From contig JAQNBH010000022.1 in the NCBI GenBank assembly GCA_028752905.1, positions 310,001 through 374,000 of the forward strand: 64,000 nucleotides of DNA. Direction: 5' to 3'. The translations under genes and the position numbers were made by a program. Below, one piece after another: positions 8,481 to 23,200 of this stretch. Source of the DNA: Cladorhizidae sp. MBARI D1340-BT2 (Eukaryota > Porifera > Demospongiae > Poecilosclerida > Cladorhizidae). The notes beneath the pieces were generated by a model that saw only the letters and a list, made by a program, of their open reading frames with translations, was not told where the DNA came from and did not search any database. The number at the start of each line of letters is the position of its first letter. Position 1 is the stretch's first letter.

Positions 8481-10299
8481 TTAAGATAGGTCTCTCCCTG
8501 TGCTCTCTGTTGATATCAAACATCCATAATATTCTGCACACTTCACTGTAATGGACTTGATATGATTCGAATGATAGGTTTCATTATGTGTTCTCTATCT
8601 TGATATTTGCCCTAATTTGGTCTATATGTTTTCTCATTTCCCCCCCAAAAATCTTGTTATTTTGCCGTAAAGCTCATAACTTTTCTACACTTTATCCAAA
8701 AAAGATAATTTTTATATCACCGGATAGCCCTTCTAATTATCTGTCTTTTGTACGTGCTAAAATTTTGAGTACTCTAAGTATTAGCAAGTTATGGTGATTT
8801 GAAGTGGTAAGGTTTGCGATCTTTCCTGGCGTTTTCCAGTTGCCAAAGCGGTGGCCTGCCAGTGAAAAACCACTACATTTATTGATAATCTGTTGACATG
8901 TTGCAGATAAGGGCCTTCTCTATCAGTTGACAAACTCTGGGACTTTGGTCTTGTTAATTAGGGCAGTTATGAATTGTACTCTTACTTGATGCTAAACATG
9001 TTAGCTTCGTAGATTATCCACACTTCACTGAATAGACTTGATGTATAGCTATTAAGATAGGACTCTCTAAGTGCTCTCTCTTGATACCAAACATCCATAT
9101 ATTCTGCACACTTCACTGTAATGGACTTGCAAGATAGGTATCTCTCAGTGTTCTCTATCTTGAGCTAAACATGTTAGCTTCATAGATTCTCCACACTTCA
9201 CTGAATAGACTTGATATATAGCTCTAAAGGTAGGCCTCTCTCTGTTCTCTCTCTTGATACCAAACATCCGTATATTCTGCATACATAGAATAACAAGATA
9301 GTTTTCTCTATGTGTTCCCTATCTTGATGCTAAACAGGTTAGCTTCATAGATACTCCACACTTCACTGTATAAACTTGATATATAGCTATTAAGATAGGT
9401 CTCTCCCTGTGCTCTCTGTTGATATCAAACATCCATAATATTCTGCACACTTCACTGTGATGGACTTGATATGATTCGAATGATAGGTTTCATTATGTGT
9501 TCTCTATCTTGATATTTGCCCTAATTTGGTCTATATGTTTCTCATTTTCCCCCCAAAAATCTTGTTATTTTGACGTAAAGCTCATAACTTTTCTACACTT
9601 TATCCAAAAAAGATAATTTTTATATCATCGGATAGCCCTTCTAATTATCTGTCTTTTGTACGTGCCAAAATTTTGAGTACTCTAAGTATTAGCAAGTTAT
9701 GGTGATTTGAAGTGGTAAGGTTTGCGATCTTTCCTGGCGTTTTCCAGTTGCCAAAGCGGTGGCCTGCCAGTGAAAAACCACTACATTTATTGATAATCTG
9801 TTGACATGTTGCAGATAAGGGCCTTCTCTATCAGTTGACTAAATCTGGGACTTTGGTCTTGTTAATTAGGGCAGTTATGAATTGTACTCTTACTTGATGG
9901 TAAACATGTTAGCTTCGTAGATTATCCACACTTCACTGAATAGACTTGATGTATAGCTATTAAGGTAGGACTCTCTAAGTGCTCTCTCTTGATACCAAAC
10001 ATCCATATATTCTGCACACTTCACTGTAATGGACTTGCAAGATAGGTATCTCTCAGTGTTCTCTATCTTGAGCTAAACATGTTAGCTTCATAGATTCTCC
10101 ACACTTCACTGAATAGACTTGATATATAGCTCTAAAGGTAGGCCTCTCTCTGTTCTCTCTTGATACCAAACATCCGTATATTCTGCATACATAGAATCAC
10201 AAGATAGGTTTCTCTATGTGTTCTCTATCTTGATGCTAAACAGGTTAGCTTCATAGATTCTCCACACTTCACTGTATAAACTTGATATATAGCTATTAA
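8481..10299 (+). repeat. Satellite array, block 2 (2 monomers between elements 1 and 2)
   Basis: Starts with the right TTAA of element 1, finishes the interrupted monomer, and runs through monomers starting at 8588 and ~9497. The first has TTTATCCAAAAAAG and GTGCTAAAATT, the variant pair that follows all five elements. The second has TTTTGACGTAAAG and matches the monomer upstream of element 1 at an offset of 4,952 bp. There is no gene. Confidence 0.97.
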
Positions 10300-10312
10300 C
10301 CGATTAAGCGCC
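10300..10312 (+). repeat. Left terminal inverted repeat, copy 2
   Basis: CCGATTAAGCGCC immediately after TTAA (10296-10299). Confidence 0.93.
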
Positions 10313-10874
10313 GACTTTCCTAGTACCCGCGGTGAAATTATTAACGATTTAATTACTAATTTTTCCCTCGCTTATAGGACGTCAGCACAGGAAACCTCGT
10401 TCAATGGAAGCCCAGTGATTGCTCTACATCCTGATTTTTGAATGAAACCCAAGGACCAAATATACAGCATTTGGCAAGCTTTTCAAAATTGAACCAAGAC
10501 TTATATACCATATATTTGGGCATATTCATATAATTTGACACAGAATCAAGACAATAACAATCCTAAAACTTCCTAAGACAAAACATTTTGAACAGACAAT
10601 ATATGAATCGAATATTTGAATAGAAAAAGTATGTGTGTGTGGGTAGAATGTGGGTGGGTAATTTGATGAAGAAGAATGAAGGAGAGTGAGAGAGTAGCAT
10701 TGTAATACATGTTGTGTGTGTGTGTAGAAGGGCAAGACCAGGCTCTATCAACACTTCCCAGGCATCTAGAACACAAAGACACAACAATAGAGAAAAATGC
10801 ATTATTAGACACAAGTATCCACACTTTTTACCAAGAGGCACGCACATACACCATACACAACTTATATTTCATGG

Positions 10875-13223
10875 TCACGAGAACAAAGAGAATACATGCA
10901 ACACTAATATTCCACCAAGGTATGATACGGTCAGATCCAATGCACAAATGAACCTACAGTAACCACACTCATTTAGGCTCGAACCATTTTTATGCACACC
11001 AAACAGAAGTAGAAGGGGGAAATGACCTAGTTGCAAATTGAGACGTTCTAGCTGAGATGTAGGAAACATACAAGGCAGCGAGAAGAATAGGAACCAATCA
11101 ATGTTTTTACTAAGCTAATCCGAAGATCTAAATAACTATCCTGCCTCTTATGTAGAGAAGTGTTTGAAAAAGGAAACAGATAAAGGCATTCAATAAAGGC
11201 GTTAAAAAAACAACCTTCTACCAGAGCAGACCAAAGAATGGGCTACTACAATTTCGGTAGAAAATCAAAGAGATGGTGGAAGGGGGTGTTTGCATATTTG
11301 GTAGACACCCCTCATGAATGATTGATAATCAGGTAAACAGGGAGGGGGGCAAGACACATACAGTCGAGAACTGATGATGTTTCACAGTTGGTTGTTGTCC
11401 TTGCCACAAAGCTGCATGCATATTAGTCATCATGTCAATCACACCCTTGTCTACCCACTAAAGCCAGGAGTGAACTATTTGATCTGTAATCATATTTTCC
11501 TCTATTCTTCCACTTTGTAAGTAACTCCTTAGGAAAGTTTTTCCTATTAGGCCTAGCTGTGCCACATGCACCAACCCCTCTAATAGTCTGCGTGTGAAAT
11601 AAATTAGGAAATAAATTAGGACTTGTATAAAAGTTATCCATGTATACCTGAAAGTTCTTGTGCTCAAATCCCTCCAACAAATCTAACACTACCCGACTAC
11701 ACAAACCTGTACTATCTCCTGTTTCCACATTCTTCCCAGTATAAATTTGTAATCGATAAATATAACCATTCCTTGCATCCAAAAGCACAAATACTTTTAT
11801 GCCCCATTTCGTAGGCTCATCCTTCATATATTGCTTGAAGCCAAGCCTCCCTTGATAGGGAATCATGGCTTCATCAATGCTAAGCTCCTGATGCAAACAA
11901 TACTCGCTTTCAAAGCTTATACAGCCTATCATAATTGGGATTACCAGATGTTACCTGTGAGCTAGCAATGGAGTTGACATGCATGTAGCCGCATCAACTG
12001 CCTAAACCTCCAAAGGGGCATTACTCTACTCACCAAACTACATGACAAATCAGGATATTCACAAGACCAGTACATGTCTATAAGGGGAAGTTTTGAAATG
12101 CCCATAACAATCAAAAGTTCTACAAAAGCCTCCATTTCTTCTTCACATGTATCATGCCAATTATGGGGGAGCCCCACCCTAGAAACATACATATTAGTCT
12201 CTCTCACATGGAGGTCCCACACATCAACAGTTAAAAAAAAAGATAAAAAGCACCTAGTAACGAACTTGTTACACCGAGCAAAGCTGAGTTTGGGCCAGAA
12301 TTGTCTCTTTTTTTCTCCAGCGACCTTCGACTTGATAACTTGTGCTAGTGAGCGAGCCTTACTACTACAAACTCGGGACTGGGCCTGCCTATTACCAGTA
12401 CCTTGTGGTGGTGGACTACATGAACCTCTACTCTAGCACCACACCTCACATTCTCTGTAACACATAAATATGTATACAAACAAATATTCAAATATCAATT
12501 TTGATAACTTACTTATTCCAGAAGAGTCCCCTGTAGCAGATTGTAAGGACGGAGGGTCAGTAGATAGTAAGGATGGAGGGTCAGTAGATGGTAAGGATGG
12601 AGGGTAAGTAGATGGTAATAAGGATGGAGGGTCAGTAGATGGTAAGGAAGGAGTGTTCAAATGGTCACTCTCTTCTTCAGAGGCTGAAAGGAAATATATA
12701 ATAGTAACTCTACAAAATTTCCTTTGTACCAACCTACACTAAGTCCAGAGCTCCCACAAGTAGATGGTAACAATGGATCACCTTCATCTCCAACGGACTG
12801 CCAAGAAAGAAAAGTTGATAACATAAACCTTAGACGAACGTTTTTTTTGAAAATTCAAATTCAAATTTGATAAGTAATAAAAAAGCTCAACCTACATTTA
12901 TGGCTATAACTAATCTTCTTCAACTGCTACGTTAGAAATATTTATATCCTCAAAAAACACAAGAATAGGCAACAGTTTGGTTAGCGAATTATCTCAGAAG
13001 ATTGTGGAATACAATGGCAACCAAGCGCTAAGGTAGAAACAAACATACCATCGAGAAATCCTTCCACCCGAGCATTTTGACTTAGAGCCAGGGGATCCAG
13101 GGCACAACCATAGTAGGCATATATCTCTGGCCTTCTTTCCCACCAGAATCCGAGCCAGAGCCGCTAGTGTCGTCGTCAAAAAGAAGAAAAGTTACTTCGT
13201 ACAAAACAAAGCATCCTCGCCAT
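10875..13223 (-). pseudogene. Degenerate piggyBac transposase, copy 2
   Basis: Carries the same order of fragments and lesions as copy 1. The best-preserved open stretch, with both SIDEAM and YMDNFYTS Asp motifs, is 11932-11435; the N-terminal VRETN fragment is 12222-11962. One repeat unit in the acidic region reads STYPP instead of STDPP. The inverted block is at 11217-11305. Not functional. Confidence 0.88.
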
Positions 13224-13419
13224 CTTGAAAACCGAAGTTATGAGCAAAAAGCGGGGCGCGGCCGACACATTTAGCAGCACGTATAAATGACGTTTTTAGA
13301 ATAATTCAGCATTCTTTTGGGCATGTGCAGCAACAAGAATTTGGCACTTAGTTCAAATATTTTTTTTTATATAATTTTTTTCGCGAGTCCGATTTCCTTT
13401 TGCGCCATATGGCGCTTAT

Positions 13420-13432
13420 GGCGCTTAATCGG
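13420..13432 (-). repeat. Right terminal inverted repeat, copy 2
   Basis: GGCGCTTAATCGG immediately before TTAA (13433-13436). Confidence 0.93.
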
Positions 13433-16400
13433 TTAAGATAGGTCTCTCCCTGTGCTCTCTGTTGATATCAAACATCCATAATATTCTGCACACTTCACTG
13501 TAATGGACTTGATATGATTCGAATGATAGGTTTCATTATGTGTTCTCTATCTTGATATTTGCCCTAATTTGGTCTATATGTTTTCTCATTCCCCCCCCAA
13601 AAATCTTGTTATTTTGCCGTAAAGCTCATAACTTTTCTACACTTTATCCAAAAAAGATAATTTTTATATCACCGGATAGCCCTTCTAATTATCTGTCTTT
13701 TGTACGTGCTAAAATTTTGAGTACTCTAAGTATTAGCAAGTTATGGTGATTTGAAGTGGTAAGGTTTGCGATCTTTCCTGGCGTTTTCCAGTTGCCAAAG
13801 CGGTGGCCTGCCAGTGAAAAACCACTACATTTATTGATAATCTGTTGACATGTTGCAGATAAGGGCCTTCTCTATCAGTTGACAAACTCTGGGACTTTGG
13901 TCTTGTTAATTAGGGCAGTTATGAATTGTACTCTTACTTGATGCTAAACATGTTAGCTTCGTAGATTATCCACACTTCACTGAATAGACTTGATGTATAG
14001 CTATTAAGATAGGACTCTCTAAGTGCTCTCTCTTGATACCAAACATCCATATATTCTGCACACTTCACTGTAATGGACTTGCAAGATAGGTATCTCTCAG
14101 TGTTCTCTATCTTGAGCTAAATATGTTAGCTTCATAGATTCTCCACACTTCACTGAATAGACTTGATATATAGCTCTAAAGGTAGGCCTCTCTCTGTTCT
14201 CTCTCTTGATACCAAACATCCGTATATTCTGCATACATAGAATCACAAGATAGGTTTCTCTATGTGTTCTCTATCTTGATGCTAAACAGGTTAGCTTCAT
14301 AGATTATCCACACTTCACTGTATAAACTTGATATATAGCTATTAAGATAGGTCTCTCCCTGTGCTCTCTGTTGATATCAAACATCCATAATATTCTGCAT
14401 ACTTCACTGTAATGGACTTGATATGATTCGAATGATAGGTTTCATTATGTGTTCTCTATCTTGATATTTGCCCTAATTGGGTCTATATGTTTCTCATTTT
14501 CCCCCAAAAAATCTTGTTATTTTGCCGTAAAGCTCATAACTTTCTACACTTTACCCCAAAAAGATAATCTTTATATCACCGGATAGCCCTTCTAATTATC
14601 TGTCTTTTGTACGTGCCAAAATTTTGAGTACTCTAAGCATTAGCAAGTTATGGTGATTTGAAGTGGTAAGGTTTGCGATCTTTCCTGGCGTTTTCCAGTT
14701 GCCAAAGCGGTGGCCTGCCAGTGAAAAACCACTACATTTATTGATAATCTGTTGACATGTTGCAGATAAGGGTCTTCTCTATCAGTTGACAAACTCTGGT
14801 ACTTTGGTCTTGTTAATTAGGACAGTTATGAATTGTACTCTTACTTGATGCTAAACATGTTAGCTTCGTAGATTATCCACACTTCACTGAATAGACTTGA
14901 TGTATAGCTATTAAGATAGGACTCTCTAAGTGCTCTCTCTTGATACCAAACATCCATATATTCTGCACACTTCACTGTAATGGACTTGCAAGATAGGTAT
15001 CTCTCAGTGTTCTCTATCTTGAGCTAAACATGTTAGCTTCATAGATTCTCCACACTTCACTGAATAGACTTGATATATAGCTCTAAAGGTAGGCCTCTCT
15101 CTGTTCTCTCTCTTGATACCAAACATCCGTATATTCTGCATACATAGAATCACAAGATAGGTTTCTCTATGTGTTCTCTATCTTGATGCTAAACAGGTTA
15201 GCTTCATAGATTCTCCACACTTCACTGTATAAACTTGATATATAGCTATTAAGATAGGTCTCTCCCTGTGCTCTCTGTTGATATCAAACATCCATAATAT
15301 TCTGCACACTTCACTGTAATGGACTTGATATGATTCGAATGATAGGTTTCATTATGTGTTCTCTATCTTGATATTTGCCCTAATTGGGTCTATATGTTTC
15401 TCATTTCCCCCCCAAAAATCTTGTTATTTTGCCGTAAAGCTCATAACTTTTCTACACTTTACCCCAAAAAGATAATTTTTATATCACAGGATAGCCCTTC
15501 TAATTATCTGTCTTTTGTACGTGCCAAAATTTTGAGTACTCTAAGCATTAGCAAGTTATGGTGATTTGAAGTGGTAAGGTTTGCGATCTTTCCTGGCGTT
15601 TTCCAGTTGCCAAAGCGGTGGCCTGCCAGTGAAAAACCACTACATTTATTGATAATCTGTTGACATGTTGCAGATAAGGGTCTTCTCTATCAGTTGACAA
15701 ACTCTGGTACTTTGGTCTTGTTAATTAGGACAGTTATGAATTGTACTCTTACTTGATGCTAAACATGTTAGCTTCGTAGATTATCCACACTTCACTGAAT
15801 AGACTTGATGTATAGCTATTAAGATAGGACCCTCTAAGTGCTCTCTCTTGATACCAAACATCCATATATTCTGCACACTTCACTGTAATGGACTTGCAAG
15901 ATAGGTATCTCTCAGTGTTCTCTATCTTGAGCTAAACATGTTAGCTTCATAGATTCTCCACACTTCACTGAATAGACTTGATATATAGCTCTATAGGTAG
16001 GCCTCTCTCTGTTCTCTCTCTTGATACCAAACATCCGTATATTCTGCATACATAGAATCACAAGATAGGTTTCTCTATGTGTTCTCTATCTTGATGCTAA
16101 ACAGGTTAGCTTCATAGATTCTCCACACTACACTGTATAAACTTGATATATAGCTATTAAGATAGGTCTCTCCCTGTGCTCTCTGTTGATATCAAACATC
16201 CATAATATTCTGCACACTTCACTGTAATGGACTTTATATGATTCGAATGATAGGTTTCATTATGTGTTCTCTATCTTGATATTTGCCCTAATTGGGTCTA
16301 TATGTTTTCTCATTTCCCCCCCAAAAATCTTGTTATTTTGCCGTAAAGCTCATAACATTTCTACACTTTACCCCAAAAAGATAATTTTTATATCACCGTA

Positions 16401-17067
16401 TAGCCCTTCTAATTATCTGTCTTTTGTACGTGCCAAAATTTTGAGTATTCTAAGTATTAGCAAGTTATGGTGATTTGAAGTGGTAAGGTTTGCGATCTTT
16501 CCTGGCGTTTTCCAGTTGCCAAAGCGGTGGCCTGCCAGTGAAAAACCACTACATTTATTGATAATCTGTTGACATGTTGCAGATAAGGGCCTTCTCTATC
16601 AGTTGACAAACTCTGGGACTTTGGTCTTGTTAATTAGGGCAGTTATGAATTGTACTCTTACTTGATGCTAAACATGTTAGCTTCGTAGATTATCCACACT
16701 TCACTGAATAGACTTGATGTATAGCTATTAAGATAGGACTCTCTAAGTGCTCTCTCTTGATACCAAACATCCATATAATCTGCACACTTCACTGTAATGG
16801 ACTTGCAAGATAGGTATCTCTCAGTGTTCTCTATCTTGAGCTAAACATGTTAGCTTCATAGATTCTCCACACTTCACTGAATAGACTTGATATATAGCTC
16901 TAAAGGTAGGCCTCTCTCTGTTCTCTCTTGATACCAAACATCCGTATATTCTGCATACATAGAATCACAAGATAGGTTTCTCTATGTGTTCTCTATCTTG
17001 ATGCTAAACAGGTTAGCTTCATAGATTCTCCACACTTCACTGTATAAACTTGATATATAGCTATTAA
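13433..17067 (+). repeat. Satellite array, block 3 (4 monomers)
   Basis: Monomers start at 13540, ~14449, ~15356 and 16264. The second carries a distinctive head (CATAACTTTCTACAC, AAAAGATAATCTTT). The third carries the tail set GGACCCTCTAAG, CTATAGGTAGG, CACACTACACTG and GGACTTTATATG. The fourth has TCACCGTATAGCC and CATATAATCTGC and is interrupted by element 3. The same series precedes element 4, offset 7,676 bp. Confidence 0.97.
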
Positions 17068-17080
17068 CCGATTAAGCGCC
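17068..17080 (+). repeat. Left terminal inverted repeat, copy 3
   Basis: CCGATTAAGCGCC immediately after TTAA (17064-17067). Confidence 0.93.
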
Positions 17081-17642
17081 GACTTTCCTAGTACCCGCGG
17101 TGAAATTATTAACGATTTAATTACTAATTTTTCCCTCGCTTATAGGACGTCAGCACAGGAAACCTCGTTCAATGGAAGCCCAGTGATTGCTCTACATCCT
17201 GATTTTTGAATGAAACCCAAGGACCAAATATACAGCATTTGGCAAGCTTTTCAAAATTGAACCAAGACTTATATACCATATATTTGGGCATATTCATATA
17301 ATTTGACACAGAATCAAGACAATAACAATCCTAAAACTTCCTAAGACAAAACATTTTGAACAGACAATATATGAATCGAATATTTGAATAGAAAAAGTAT
17401 GTGTGTGTGGGTAGAATGTGGGTGGGTAATTTGATGAAGAAGAATGAAGGAGAGTGAGAGAGTAGCATTGTAATACATGTTGTGTGTGTGTGTAGAAGGG
17501 CAAGACCAGGCTCTATCAACACTTCCCAGGCATCTAGAACACAAAGACACAACAATAGAGAAAAATGCATTATTAGACACAAGTATCCACACTTTTTACC
17601 AAGAGGCACGCACATACACCATACACAACTTATATTTCATGG

Positions 17643-19991
17643 TCACGAGAACAAAGAGAATACATGCAACACTAATATTCCACCAAGGTATGATACGGTC
17701 AGATCCAATGCACAAATGAACCTACAGTAACCACACTCATTTAGGCTCGAACCATTTTTATGCACACCAAACAGAAGTAGAAGGGGGAAATGACCTAGTT
17801 GCAAATTGAGACGTTCTAGCTGAGATGTAGGAAACATACAAGGCAGCGAGAAGAATAGGAACCAATCAATGTTTTTACTAAGCTAATCCGAAGATCTAAA
17901 TAACTATCCTGCCTCTTATGTAGAGAAGTGTTTGAAAAAGGAAACAGATAAAGGCATTCAATAAAGGCGTTAAAAAAACAACCTTCTACCAGAGCAGACC
18001 AAAGAATGGGCTACTACAATTTCGGTAGAAAATCAAAGAGATGGTGGAAGGGGGTGTTTGCATATTTGGTAGACACCCCTCATGAATGATTGATAATCAG
18101 GTAAACAGGGAGGGGGGCAAGACACATACAGTCGAGAACTGATGATGTTTCACAGTTGGTTGTTGTCCTTGCCACAAAGCTGCATGCATATTAGTCATCA
18201 TGTCAATCACACCCTTGTCTACCCACTAAAGCCAGGAGTGAACTATTTGATCTGTAATCATATTTTCCTCTATTCTTCCACTTTGTAAGTAACTCCTTAG
18301 GAAAGTTTTTCCTATTAGGCCTAGCTGTGCCACATGCACCAACCCCTCTAATAGTCTGCGTGTGAAATAAATTAGGAAATAAATTAGGACTTGTATAAAA
18401 GTTATCCATGTATACCTGAAAGTTCTTGTGCTCAAATCCCTCCAACAAATCTAACACTACCCGACTACACAAACCTGTACTATCTCCTGTTTCCACATTC
18501 TTCCCAGTATAAATTTGTAATCGATAAATATAACCATTCCTTGCATCCAAAAGCACAAATACTTTTATGCCCCATTTCGTAGGCTCATCCTTCATATATT
18601 GCTTGAAGCCAAGCCTCCCTTGATAGGGAATCATGGCTTCATCAATGCTAAGCTCCTGATGCAAACAATACTCGCTTTCAAAGCTTATACAGCCTATCAT
18701 AATTGGGATTACCAGATGTTACCTGTGAGCTAGCAATGGAGTTGACATGCATGTAGCCGCATCAACTGCCTAAACCTCCAAAGGGGCATTACTCTACTCA
18801 CCAAACTACATGACAAATCAGGATATTCACAAGACCAGTACATGTCTATAAGGGGAAGTTTTGAAATGCCCATAACAATCAAAAGTTCTACAAAAGCCTC
18901 CATTTCTTCTTCACATGTATCATGCCAATTATGGGGGAGCCCCACCCTAGAAACATACATATTAGTCTCTCTCACATGGAGGTCCCACACATCAACAGTT
19001 AAAAAAAAAGATAAAAAGCACCTAGTAACGAACTTGTTACACCGAGCAAAGCTGAGTTTGGGCCAGAATTGTCTCTTTTTTTCTCCAGCGACCTTCGACT
19101 TGATAACTTGTGCTAGTGAGCGAGCCTTACTACTACAAACTCGGGACTGGGCCTGCCTATTACCAGTACCTTGTGGTGGTGGACTACATGAACCTCTACT
19201 CTAGCACCACACCTCACATTCTCTGTAACACATAAATATGTATACAAACAAATATTCAAATATCAATTTTGATAACTTACTTATTCCAGAAGAGTCCCCT
19301 GTAGCAGATTGTAAGGACGGAGGGTCAGTAGATAGTAAGGATGGAGGGTCAGTAGATGGTAAGGATGGAGGGTCAGTAGATGGTAATAAGGATGGAGGGT
19401 CAGTAGATGGTAAGGAAGGAGTGTTCAAATGGTCACTCTCTTCTTCAGAGGCTGAAAGGAAATATATAATAGTAACTCTACAAAATTTCCTTTGTACCAA
19501 CCTACACTAAGTCCAGAGCTCCCACAAGTAGATGGTAACAATGGATCACCTTCATCTCCAACGGACTGCCAAGAAAGAAAAGTTGATAACATAAACCTTA
19601 GACGAACGTTTTTTTTGAAAATTCAAATTCAAATTTGATAAGTAATAAAAAAGCTCAACCTACATTTATGGCTATAACTAATCTTCTTCAACTGCTACGT
19701 TAGAAATATTTATATCCTCAAAAAACACAAGAATAGGCAACAGTTTGGTTAGCGAATTATCTCAGAAGATTGTGGAATACAATGGCAACCAAGCGCTAAG
19801 GTAGAAACAAACATACCATCGAGAAATCCTTCCACCCGAGCATTTTGACTTAGAGCCAGGGGATCCAGGGCACAACCATAGTAGGCATATATCTCTGGCC
19901 TTCTTTCCCACCAGAATCCGAGCCAGAGCCGCTAGTGTCGTCGTCAAAAAGAAGAAAAGTTACTTCGTACAAAACAAAGCATCCTCGCCAT
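17643..19991 (-). pseudogene. Degenerate piggyBac transposase, copy 3
   Basis: Same fragments as copy 1 with no private change seen. The main open stretch with the first two catalytic Asp codons is 18700-18203, the VRETN fragment is 18990-18730, and the inverted block is 17985-18073. As the consensus copy it shows that the frame breaks were already present in the ancestor of all five. Confidence 0.88.
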
Positions 19992-20187
19992 CTTGAAAAC
20001 CGAAGTTATGAGCAAAAAGCGGGGCGCGGCCGACACATTTAGCAGCACGTATAAATGACGTTTTTAGAATAATTCAGCATTCTTTTGGGCATGTGCAGCA
20101 ACAAGAATTTGGCACTTAGTTCAAATATATTTTTTTATATAATTTTTTTCGCGAGTCCGATTTCCTTTTGCGCCATATGGCGCTTAT

Positions 20188-20200
20188 GGCGCTTAATCGG
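20188..20200 (-). repeat. Right terminal inverted repeat, copy 3
   Basis: GGCGCTTAATCGG immediately before TTAA (20201-20204). Confidence 0.93.
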
Positions 20201-23200
20201 TTAAGATAGGTCTCTCCCTGTGCTCTCTGTTGATATCAAACATCCATAATATTCTGCACACTTCACTGTAATGGACTTGATATGATTCGAATGATAGGTT
20301 TCATTATGTGTTCTCTATCTTGATATTTGCCCTAATTTGGTCTATATGTTTTCTCATTTCCCCCCCAAAAATCTTGTTATTTTGCCGTAAAGCTCATAAC
20401 TTTTCTACACTTTATCCAAAAAAGATAATTTTTATATCACCGGATAGCCCTTCTAATTATCTGTCTTTTGTACGTGCTAAAATTTTGAGTACTCTAAGTA
20501 TTAGCAAGTTATGGTGATTTGAAGTGGTAAGGTTTGCGATCTTTCCTGGCGTTTTCCAGTTGCCAAAGCGGTGGCCTGCCAGTGAAAAACCACTACATTT
20601 ATTGATAATCTGTTGACATGTTGCAGATAAGGGCCTTCTCTATCAGTTGACAAACTCTGGGACTTTGGTCTTGTTAATTAGGGCAGTTATGAATTGTACT
20701 CTTACTTGATGCTAAACATGTTAGCTTCGTAGATTATCCACACTTCACTGAATAGACTTGATGTATAGCTATTAAGATAGGACTCTCTAAGTGCTCTCTC
20801 TTGATACCAAACATCCATATATTCTGCACACTTCACTGTAATGGACTTGCAAGATAGGTATCTCTCAGTGTTCTCTATCTTGAGCTAAACATGTTAGCTT
20901 CATAGATTCTCCACACTTCACTGAATAGACTTGATATATAGCTCTAAAGGTAGGCCTCTCTCTGTTCTCTCTCTTGATACCAAACATCCGTATATTCTGC
21001 ATACATAGAATAACAAGATAGTTTTCTCTATGTGTTCCCTATCTTGATGCTAAACAGGTTAGCTTCATAGATACTCCACACTTCACTGTATAAACTTGAT
21101 ATATAGCTATTAAGATAGGTCTCTCCCTGTGCTCTCTGTTGATATCAAACATCCATAATATTCTGCACACTTCACTGTGATGGACTTGATATGATTCGAA
21201 TGATAGGTTTCATTATGTGTTCTCTATCTTGATATTTGCCCTAATTTGGTCTATATGTTTCTCATTTTCCCCCCAAAAATCTTGTTATTTTGACGTAAAG
21301 CTCATAACTTTTCTACACTTTATCCAAAAAAGATAATTTTTATATCATCGGATAGCCCTTCTAATTATCTGTCTTTTGTACGTGCCAAAATTTTGAGTAC
21401 TCTAAGTATTAGCAAGTTATGGTGATTTGAAGTGGTAAGGTTTGCGATCTTTCCTGGCGTTTTCCAGTTGCCAAAGCGGTGGCCTGCCAGTGAAAAACCA
21501 CTACATTTATTGATAATCTGTTGACATGTTGCAGATAAGGGCCTTCTCTATCAGTTGACTAAATCTGGGACTTTGGTCTTGTTAATTAGGGCAGTTATGA
21601 ATTGTACTCTTACTTGATGGTAAACATGTTAGCTTCGTAGATTATCCACACTTCACTGAATAGACTTGATGTATAGCTATTAAGATAGGACTCTCTAAGT
21701 GCTCTCTCTTGATACCAAACATCCATATATTCTGCACACTTCACTGTAATGGACTTGCAAGATAGGTATCTCTCAGTGTTCTCTATCTTGAGCTAAACAT
21801 GTTAGCTTCATAGATTCTCCACACTTCACTGAATAGACTTGATATATAGCTCTAAAGGTAGGCCTCTCTCTGTTCTCTCTCTTGATACCAAACATCCGTA
21901 TATTCTGCATACATAGAATCACAAGATAGGTTTCTCTATGTGTTCTCTATCTTGATGCTAAACAGGTTAGCTTCATAGATTCTCCACACTTCACTGTATA
22001 AACTTGATATATAGCTATTAAGATAGGTCTCTCCCTGTGCTCTCTGTTGGTATCAAACATCCATAATATTCTGCACACTTCACTGTAATGGACTTGATAT
22101 GATTCGAATGATAGGTTTCATTATGTGTTCTCTATCTTGATATTTGCCCTAATTGGGTCTATATGTTTCTCATTTTCCCCCCAAAAATCTTGTTATTTTG
22201 CCGTAAAGCTCATAACTTTCTACACTTTACCCCAAAAAGATAATCTTTATATCACCGGATAGCCCTTCTAATTATCTGTCTTTTGTACGTGCCAAAATTT
22301 TGAGTACTCTAAGCATTAGCAAGTTATGGTGATTTGAAGTGGTAAGGTTTGCGATCTTTCCTGGCGTTTTCCAGTTGCCAAAGCGGTGGCCTGCCAGTGA
22401 AAAACCACTACATTTATTGATAATCTGTTGACATGTTGCAGATAAGGGTCTTCTCTATCAGTTGACAAACTCTGGTACTTTGGTCTTGTTAATTAGGACA
22501 GTTATGAATTGTACTCTTACTTGATGCTAAACATGTTAGCTTCGTAGATTATCCACACTTCACTGAATAGACTTGATGTATAGCTATTAAGATAGGACTC
22601 TCTAAGTGCTCTCTCTTGATACCAAACATCCATATATTCTGCACACTTCACTGTAATGGACTTGCAAGATAGGTATCTCTCAGTGTTCTCTATCTTGAGC
22701 TAAACATGTTAGCTTCATAGATTCTCCACACTTCACTGAATAGACTTGATATATAGCTCTAAAGGTAGGCCTCTCTCTGTTCTCTCTCTTGATACCAAAC
22801 ATCCGTATATTCTGCATACATAGAATCACAAGATAGGTTTCTCTATGTGTTCTCTATCTTTATGCTAAACAGGTTAGCTTCATAGATTCTCCACACTTCA
22901 CTGTATAAACTTGATATATAGCTATTAAGATAGGTCTCTCCCTGTGCTCTCTGTTGATATCAAACATCCATAATATTCTGCACACTTCACTGTAATGGAC
23001 TTGATATGATTCGAATGATAGGTTTCATTATGTGTTCTCTATCTTGATATTTGCCCTAATTGGGTCTATATGTTTCTCATTTCCCCCCCAAAAATCTTGT
23101 TATTTTGCCGTAAAGCTCATAACTTTTCTACACTTTACCCCAAAAAGATAATTTTTATATCACCGGATAGCCCTTCTAATTATCTGTCTTTTGTACGTGC

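Larger units (their letters stand above)
10300..13432 (-). mobile_element. piggyBac-type DNA transposon, copy 2 (3,133 bp)
   Basis: Flanked by TTAA at 10296-10299 and 13433-13436. Colinear with copy 1 at an offset of 4,952 bp, with identical length. Private changes are A for C at 12606 (Asp to Tyr in the 8-aa repeat on the coding strand) and T for A at about 13361 in an AT run. Otherwise it shares the same ends, inversion and frame breaks. Confidence 0.95.
4285..14240 (+). repeat. Tandem duplication of a 4,952-bp unit (element plus two monomers)
   Basis: Two consecutive copies of a unit made of one transposon and about two monomers. Shared landmarks at exactly 4,952 bp include AGAATAACAAGATAG (near 4337 and 9289), TTTTGACG in the upstream monomer, the CT deletion, element ends, and GTGCTAAAATT downstream. 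The match fades left of ~4285 (GTAGCCC versus GTAGGCC) and right of ~9290/14240 (AGAATAAC versus AGAATCAC). This is direct evidence that the occupied unit was duplicated as a block. Boundaries are approximate. Confidence 0.8.
17068..20200 (-). mobile_element. piggyBac-type DNA transposon, copy 3 (3,133 bp)
   Basis: Flanked by TTAA at 17064-17067 and 20201-20204. By eye it matches the majority base at every site where the other copies differ, so it serves as the consensus of the family in this window. Confidence 0.95.
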